Below, piece by piece: positions 6,093 to 10,325 of a stretch of 10,325 bases of DNA (position 1 is the stretch's first letter; each line of letters starts with the position of its first letter). Source of the DNA: Pirellulales bacterium (GTDB lineage Bacteria > Planctomycetota > Planctomycetia > Pirellulales > Thermoguttaceae); NCBI GenBank assembly GCA_030617125.1, contig JAUWWA010000028.1, positions 1-10,325 on the forward strand, written 5' to 3'. The position numbers were made by a program, and so were the translations under genes. The notes under the pieces were generated by a model. The model was given only the letters and a program-made list of their open reading frames with translations, was not told where the DNA came from and did not search any database.

Positions 6093-7610
6093 ATGACCAA
6101 ACCCGAGCAAGATGAACACACCGGCGGGGGGCTCGCCTTGGAGGCCGCTCGACGCACGAAGCTGCACAAAATAGAGGAACTGGGAATCGACCCCTGGGGC
6201 GGACGATTCGACAATCATACGCCCATCGCCCAAATCCGGGATCGTCAAGACGAGATCGTCGTCCACCCGCTTCGCGAAGGGCAACGCTCGCCGAAGCAGA
6301 CTGGGCCGAAGGTCCGTGCCGCCGGCCGCATCGTCCTGCAGCGCGGCGCCGGCAAGCTGATCTTCGTCGACATCCGCGACTGGACCGGCAAGATCCAACT
6401 GCTGATCGGCAAGAAGCAGGTGGGCGAAAAAAATTGGGCGCTGGCCGAGTGTCTCGACCTGGGCGACATTATCGGCGTCGACGGCGAGTTGAAGCGGACT
6501 CAAACGGGCGAGCTGACGATCTTCGTCGAGGACCTGCACTTTCTGACCAAGTCGATCGAGACGCCGCCGGCGAAGCACAAGGGCCTGACCGACCCGGAAC
6601 TGCGGCAGCGGATGCGGTACCTCGACCTGATCCACACCGACGGCGTGCTGGAGCGGTTCCTGCGCCGGGCGAAGATCGTGCAGTCGATCCGTGACACGTT
6701 GGCCGGCGAGGGTTTTGTCGATGCGGAAGGCCCCACGCTGCATGCGATCGCCGGCGGCGCCGCCGCACGCCCTTTCACCACGCACCACAACGCACTCGAG
6801 ATTGATCTCTACCTGCGCATTGCCCTGGAGCTGCACCTGAAACGGCTGCTGGTTGGGGGGATCGAGCGGGTGTACGAATTGGGCCGCGTGTATCGCAACG
6901 AGGGCATCAGCCCGCGGCATAACCCCGAGTTCACCATGCTCGAAGCGTATCAGGCCTACGGCGACTACGAGACGATGATAACACTGACGGAGAAGCTTGT
7001 CGTCGAGGCGATCCGCGCCACCGGCCAGGGCCATTTGCTGCCGTGGGGCGAGCGGGAAATCGACTTCACCGCGCCGTTCGCTCGAAAGACCTACGACGAA
7101 CTGTTCACCGAGCACACCGGCGTGGCGGCCGACGACCCGGCCGCGATCCGGGCGCACGCCGAGCAGATCGGACTGCCGACCTCCGGCGTGCATCCCGACG
7201 TGGCTAAAAGCGAAGTGTTCGAGGCGCAGGTTGAAGACGCGCTCGCGGGCCCGGTCTTTGTGATCGACTACCCGGCCGCCGTCTGCCCGCTGACGAAGCG
7301 CAAGGCCGACAACCCGGCGGTCGCCGAGCGGTTCGAGTTGTTCATCGAGGGTATGGAAGTGGCCAACGCGTACACGGAGCTGAACGATCCCGACTTGCAA
7401 GAGGAGCTTCTCAGCCGGCAATTGGACGGCCTGTCGGAAGACGAGTCGATGGCGAAGATGGATCGGGATTTCGTCCGGGCGCTGCGCCACGGGATGCCCC
7501 CGGCCGGCGGCCTGGGCATCGGCATCGACCGGCTCGTGATGCTGCTGACCAACTCGCAGACGATTCGCGAGGTGATATTGTTCCCGTTGTTGCGACCGGA
7601 AGCGGAATAG
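6093..7610 (+). CDS. lysS: Lysyl-tRNA synthetase, class II
   Basis: The enzyme charges tRNA-Lys with lysine using ATP, in the cytoplasm. It has 505 residues from ATG 6093; an adjacent GTG at 6090 is the other possible start and adds one residue. Neither has a clear Shine-Dalgarno. Residues 73-150 form the N-terminal OB-fold that binds the anticodon (VRAAGRIVLQRGAGKLIFVDI). The class II core follows: motif 1 around GFVDAEGPTLHAIAGGAAARPF (the invariant Pro is P214), motif 2 at 267-284 (VYRNEGISPRHNPEFTMLE), and motif 3 at 472-481 (GGLGIGIDRL), then LFPLLRPE at the end. The segment FELFIEGMEVANAYTELNDP is also typical of bacterial LysRS. Length and order match the family with nothing missing. 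It has its own promoter-like element and may read through into the Lol genes, since no standard terminator follows. Confidence 0.97.
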   Translation: MTKPEQDEHTGGGLALEAARRTKLHKIEELGIDPWGGRFDNHTPIAQIRDRQDEIVVHPLREGQRSPKQTGPKVRAAGRIVLQRGAGKLIFVDIRDWTGKIQLLIGKKQVGEKNWALAECLDLGDIIGVDGELKRTQTGELTIFVEDLHFLTKSIETPPAKHKGLTDPELRQRMRYLDLIHTDGVLERFLRRAKIVQSIRDTLAGEGFVDAEGPTLHAIAGGAAARPFTTHHNALEIDLYLRIALELHLKRLLVGGIERVYELGRVYRNEGISPRHNPEFTMLEAYQAYGDYETMITLTEKLVVEAIRATGQGHLLPWGEREIDFTAPFARKTYDELFTEHTGVAADDPAAIRAHAEQIGLPTSGVHPDVAKSEVFEAQVEDALAGPVFVIDYPAAVCPLTKRKADNPAVAERFELFIEGMEVANAYTELNDPDLQEELLSRQLDGLSEDESMAKMDRDFVRALRHGMPPAGGLGIGIDRLVMLLTNSQTIREVILFPLLRPEAE

Positions 7611-7621
7611 AGTGCTTTTTC

Positions 7622-7641
7622 GCCGCCGTACCGACGGCGGC
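7622..7641. repeat. GC-rich hairpin after lysS, related to the 3474-3535 repeat
   Basis: A perfect 8-base stem, GCCGCCGT (7622-7629) with ACGGCGGC (7634-7641), encloses the loop ACCG. It starts 11 bases after the lysS stop. The T-run (7616-7620) lies before the stem rather than after it, so it is not a canonical terminator for rightward transcription. Read on the minus strand the core is GCCGCCG-TCG-GTACGGCGGCG, the same core as the repeats after tig except for a 3-base insertion. Confidence 0.75.
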
Positions 7642-7654
7642 TTAACATTGTTGC

Positions 7655-7724
7655 GATCCCCGATTCCCGATTCCCGATCCCCAGTCCCCAGTCCCCAGCC
7701 CCCAGTCCCCAGCCCCCAGTCCCC
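7655..7724. repeat. Heptanucleotide tandem repeat (C-rich plus strand, G-rich minus strand) abutting the lolC start codon
   Basis: Seven-base periodicity runs without a break: a GAT remnant, CCCCGAT, two TCCCGAT, then CCCCAGT or CCCCAGC six times (7679-7720), and a final CCCC directly joined to ATG 7725. That is 70 bases, or ten unit lengths. It resembles short tandemly repeated heptamers known from cyanobacteria. The minus strand carries runs of four or five G separated by two or three bases, a strong G-quadruplex motif. No purine-rich ribosome site lies between the repeat and the ATG. Confidence 0.93.
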
Positions 7725-9248
7725 ATGTACAAACTCCTTCTCTGCCTGCGTTATCTCCGCACGCGGTACATTGCTTTGGCGTCGATCATCAGCGTGATGC
7801 TCGGCGTGGCCACGATGATCGTGGTCAACAGCGTGATGGCCGGATTCACGACCGAGATGCAAAATCGTATCCACGGCATTCTCGCCGACGTGATCGTCGA
7901 CGCCAGAAGCCTCGAAGGCATGTACGACGCCCAGTGGCACATGGAGCAGATCCGCCACGTGGCGGGCGACGAGATCGAGGGCATGACGGTCACGGTCGCC
8001 GTGCCGGCCATGCTCAGTTTCCAGTACGGCGGCGAGTGGATCACCCGGCAGGTCCAACTGATCGGCATCGACGAGAAGACACAAGGAAAAGTGAGCGATT
8101 TTGCGAAATACCTTCAGCACGAGGAGAATCGCCGACAGATGAGTTTCCTGTTGCGCGAGGGGGGTTACGACACGCGCGATCACCAGGCCGGGGCGGAAGC
8201 GCCCGAGCGGACGCAAATGAAGAGCGCCGGGTGGACGCATCGGCGGCGGGTCGCCCGGGCCAATGCGTTTCGCAGACAACTCGAGCGATCACAGCAGTCG
8301 TCCGCGCCAGCCGAGGAAACCGCGCCGACCGGCCCGGCCGATCCGTTCGCCGCGCGCCGGACGGAATCGAACGAGTTCAACCCGGCCCGAGAGCAGCATA
8401 CCGGCGTGGTGATGGGGATCGCGCTGGCAAGTTTTCGCACTCCCCAGGGCGAGGACCGCTTCCTTGTGCTGCCCGGCGACGACGTGAAACTGACGTTCCC
8501 GACTGCCGGCACGCCGCCGAAGGCCAGCAGCGACAACTTCACGGTGGTCGACTTCTACGAAAGCAAGATGAGTGAGTATGACTCGAGCTTCGTATTTGTG
8601 CCGATCCGCAAGTTGCAGGAGCTGCGCGGGATGATCGAGTGGGAGACGGGGATCGGTATGATTACGTCGATCCAAATCCGTCTCAAGCCTGGCGTCGACG
8701 GCGTGGCTGTGCGCGACAAGCTTCGCGAGGCGTTCCCGCCGGAGCTGTACGTGATCGCGACGTGGCGCGACAAGCAAGGCCCCTTGCTGGCCGCCGTGCA
8801 GATGGAAACCGCCATTCTCAACGTGCTGTTGTTTCTGATCATCGCCGTGGCGGGGTTCGGCATCTTGGCCATCTTCCTGATGATCGTGATCGAGAAGACG
8901 CGGGACATTGGCATTCTGAAGTCGCTCGGCGCCTCGCCCGGCGGTGTGATGGGCATCTTCCTCGCTTACGGGCTGTCGCTCGGGTTGGTCGGCTCGGGCG
9001 TAGGGCTGGTGCTGGGGTTGCTCTTCGTGAAGTACATCAACGAAATCGCCGACGTGTTGGGTTGGATCATGGGCCACGAACTGTTCAGCCCCGATGTCTA
9101 CTACTTCTTCAAAATCCCCACTGTCGTCGATCCGGCGACGATCGCCTGGATCGTCTCCGGCGCGCTGGTTATCGCCGTGTTGGCGAGTGTCCTGCCGGCG
9201 TTGCGCGCGGCAATGTTGCATCCCGTGGAGGCGTTGCGCTATGAGTAG
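7725..9248 (+). CDS. lolC: LolC/LolE-family ABC transporter permease (FtsX domain)
   Basis: The predicted protein has 507 residues. The start ATG 7725 is supported by the N-terminus MYKLLLCLRYLRTRYIALAS, which matches how LolC/E proteins begin, although no ribosome site precedes it. TM1 spans about 16-41 (IALASIISVMLGVATMIVVNSVMAGF). A large periplasmic domain covers 42-360. TM2 (about 363-389), TM3 (about 406-435) and TM4 (about 471-496) form the FtsX-type core. The coupling-helix motif EKTRDIGILKSLGAS lies at 390-404. Residues 145-225 are an unusual Arg/Ala/Pro-rich stretch within the periplasmic domain, probably a disordered insert. The family extracts lipoproteins from the inner membrane for transfer to the carrier LolA. 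Only one permease is present, so a homodimer is likely rather than a LolC-LolE pair. The gene overlaps its ATPase by 8 bases. A MacB-type role is possible but fits less well. Confidence 0.88.
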   Translation: MYKLLLCLRYLRTRYIALASIISVMLGVATMIVVNSVMAGFTTEMQNRIHGILADVIVDARSLEGMYDAQWHMEQIRHVAGDEIEGMTVTVAVPAMLSFQYGGEWITRQVQLIGIDEKTQGKVSDFAKYLQHEENRRQMSFLLREGGYDTRDHQAGAEAPERTQMKSAGWTHRRRVARANAFRRQLERSQQSSAPAEETAPTGPADPFAARRTESNEFNPAREQHTGVVMGIALASFRTPQGEDRFLVLPGDDVKLTFPTAGTPPKASSDNFTVVDFYESKMSEYDSSFVFVPIRKLQELRGMIEWETGIGMITSIQIRLKPGVDGVAVRDKLREAFPPELYVIATWRDKQGPLLAAVQMETAILNVLLFLIIAVAGFGILAIFLMIVIEKTRDIGILKSLGASPGGVMGIFLAYGLSLGLVGSGVGLVLGLLFVKYINEIADVLGWIMGHELFSPDVYYFFKIPTVVDPATIAWIVSGALVIAVLASVLPALRAAMLHPVEALRYE

Positions 9249-10125
9249 TGATGCTGTGAGTAACGACGTGGAACGCACTTGGAGCGAACCGCCCGGTCGG
9301 CAACCGTCGACGATCGACCCGGCCGCGCACCTCCACCCACGGGAACCGCGCGGGCCGCATCTGACGTTCCCTCGGGCGGAAGAAGTCCGCCGCTTGCAGC
9401 CGGCCCGGGCTGAAGCGGAAGCGAGGCATCAACTGGCGGCCGTCGAGCTGGCCAAGGCGTACCGCAAGGGCAACGTTACGATCCGCGTCTTGAAAGGGGC
9501 GAACCTCGGCGTTGATCGCGGCGAATTCCTCGCCGTCGTCGGCCAGAGCGGTTCGGGCAAGAGCACGCTGTTGCACTTGCTCGGCACGCTCGACGCGCCC
9601 GATCAGGGCGAAATCCACTTCGAGGGCCGGCGGATCGACAACCAGCCGTCGCGCAATCGCGAGGTTCTGCGAAACCGGCGTTTCGGGATGATTTTCCAGT
9701 TCTACCACCTCTTGCCCGAGCTGACCACGCTGGAGAACGTGCTCATGCCACTGATGATCGCCCACGGCACGTTGAGCTACCTGCGGCATCGCCGCCGGCA
9801 CCGGGCGGCGGCCGTGGAACTGCTTCAGATGGTCGGCCTGGAACACCGATTGAACCACAAGCCGCGGGAACTCAGCGGCGGGGAGATGCAACGGGCGGCC
9901 ATCGCCCGGGCCCTGGTCGCCGGGCCCGATCTGCTCCTGGCCGACGAGCCCACCGGCAATCTCGACCGCGACACCGGGCAGCAGATTATCGAAATCCTGC
10001 GAACCTTGAACCGGCGGCAAAACCTCACTATAGTGATGGTTACCCACGACCCGGCCATCGCGGAAGCGGCCGACCGCGTCGTCCGCCTGGCCGACGGCCG
10101 GATTGAAATGGGGGCCGGGGGCTAA
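9241..10125 (+). CDS. lolD: LolD-family ABC transporter ATPase
   Basis: The protein has 294 residues from ATG 9241, which overlaps the permease stop (ATGAGTAG). GGAGG at 9227-9231 lies 9 bases upstream, so translation is probably coupled. All nucleotide-binding motifs are present: Walker A GQSGSGKST (101-109), Q-loop Gln153 in IFQFYHLLPELTTLENV, signature LSGGEMQR (211-218), Walker B LLLADE (231-236), D-loop GNLD (239-242) and H-loop His269 in VTHD. The FQxxHLLPExTxLENVxMP pattern is characteristic of LolD and MacB-type ATPases. The enzyme powers lipoprotein release by the permease on the cytoplasmic side of the inner membrane. The oddity is residues 1-65, a hydrophilic Pro/Arg/Glu-rich extension before the ATPase fold begins at VELAKAYRKG; LolD normally starts there. 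No better start exists downstream. Confidence 0.92.
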   Translation: MSSDAVSNDVERTWSEPPGRQPSTIDPAAHLHPREPRGPHLTFPRAEEVRRLQPARAEAEARHQLAAVELAKAYRKGNVTIRVLKGANLGVDRGEFLAVVGQSGSGKSTLLHLLGTLDAPDQGEIHFEGRRIDNQPSRNREVLRNRRFGMIFQFYHLLPELTTLENVLMPLMIAHGTLSYLRHRRRHRAAAVELLQMVGLEHRLNHKPRELSGGEMQRAAIARALVAGPDLLLADEPTGNLDRDTGQQIIEILRTLNRRQNLTIVMVTHDPAIAEAADRVVRLADGRIEMGAGG

Positions 10126-10325
10126 GGACAATACCGTTGAAATAGCGATAAGTACCGATACCGCACGTAGTTCCCCAGCCCCTGGTGGTCTGTCGCAGCT
10201 TAACTGTTATGTTTAGCGGGGGCGCGAAACGCACCGCCCCGAAAAAACAAAAAACGGGCGCGGAGCGGGACCCCCCGAGAACGCCGCAAGCACGCCCCCG
10301 GTGGGGACCCGCCGATAACACCAAA
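10126..10325. other. 200-base right-end region without a supported gene
   Basis: An open minus-strand frame crosses this stretch but also runs into lolD and has no recognisable features, so I do not call it. Visible elements are: an inverted repeat GCTTAAC-N6-GTTTAGC (10198-10217, one mismatch); a GC hairpin GGGGCG/CGCCCC (10219-10240) with an inner GCG-AAA-CGC; an A-rich tract (10242-10254) flanked by CCCG and CGGG; and C- and G-runs to the edge. Read leftward, the A-tract becomes TTTTTTGTTTTTT behind a weak GC hairpin, so it might terminate a leftward gene outside the window. Confidence 0.45.

Noticed and set aside
7655..7724. CRISPR array
   Set aside because: The units are 7 bases with no spacers, so this is a simple tandem repeat. 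No cas genes are present.
6003..8279. 758-codon minus-strand open frame opposite lysS and lolC
   Set aside because: Long antisense frames are expected in GC-rich DNA. The plus strand carries unmistakable LysRS and LolC proteins, while this frame has no recognisable motif and even translates the heptamer repeat.
10040..10324. Minus-strand open frame at the right end
   Set aside because: It runs into the conserved lolD C-terminus, has no ribosome site or domain, and its composition looks like translated non-coding sequence. It could be reconsidered if the sequence to the right became available.

Overview
The window looks like a GC-rich (roughly 60-65% by eye) chromosomal segment of a planctomycete, probably in or near the Pirellulales. 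This is an inference from several things: the protein style (a trigger factor with long acidic tails, a FHA protein with an acidic tail, a single LolC/E-like permease paired with a LolD ATPase), the paired clpP genes beside tig, and the GC-rich hairpin and heptamer repeats between genes. No search was run. Nothing points to a phage, plasmid or insertion sequence.

Layout: 1-864 (+) is the 3' part of a polysaccharide export (Wza/OPX-type) gene. It converges, 2 bases apart, on a FHA-domain gene (867-1391, minus). Positions 1392-1735 hold no gene but carry candidate promoters facing both ways. A tRNA-Gly(GCC) at 1736-1808 is followed 40 bases later by tig (1849-3447). A 134-base gap contains a two-copy 31-base hairpin repeat. 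Next come clpP1 (3582-4211), clpP2 (4213-4806, one base apart) and a lipoprotein gene (4839-5864). After a 228-base gap with a good sigma70-like promoter comes lysS (6093-7610). A hairpin and ten units of a C-rich heptamer repeat then run exactly up to the start codon of a LolC/E-like permease (7725-9248), which overlaps a LolD-like ATPase (9241-10125). The last 200 bases carry no convincing gene.

The genes fall into themes. Protein quality control and translation: tRNA-Gly, trigger factor, two ClpP peptidase subunits and LysRS. Cell envelope: polysaccharide export, a lipoprotein, and the ABC machine that probably extracts lipoproteins from the inner membrane. Most of this is ordinary core genome. 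The parts worth a second look are the non-coding elements (the heptamer/G-quadruplex tract abutting the lolC start, the palindromic repeat family, the odd right-hand 200 bases) and some protein details (two divergent but catalytically intact ClpPs, a trigger factor with degenerate PPIase domain, the N-terminal extension on LolD). I did not find a clearly new multi-gene system.
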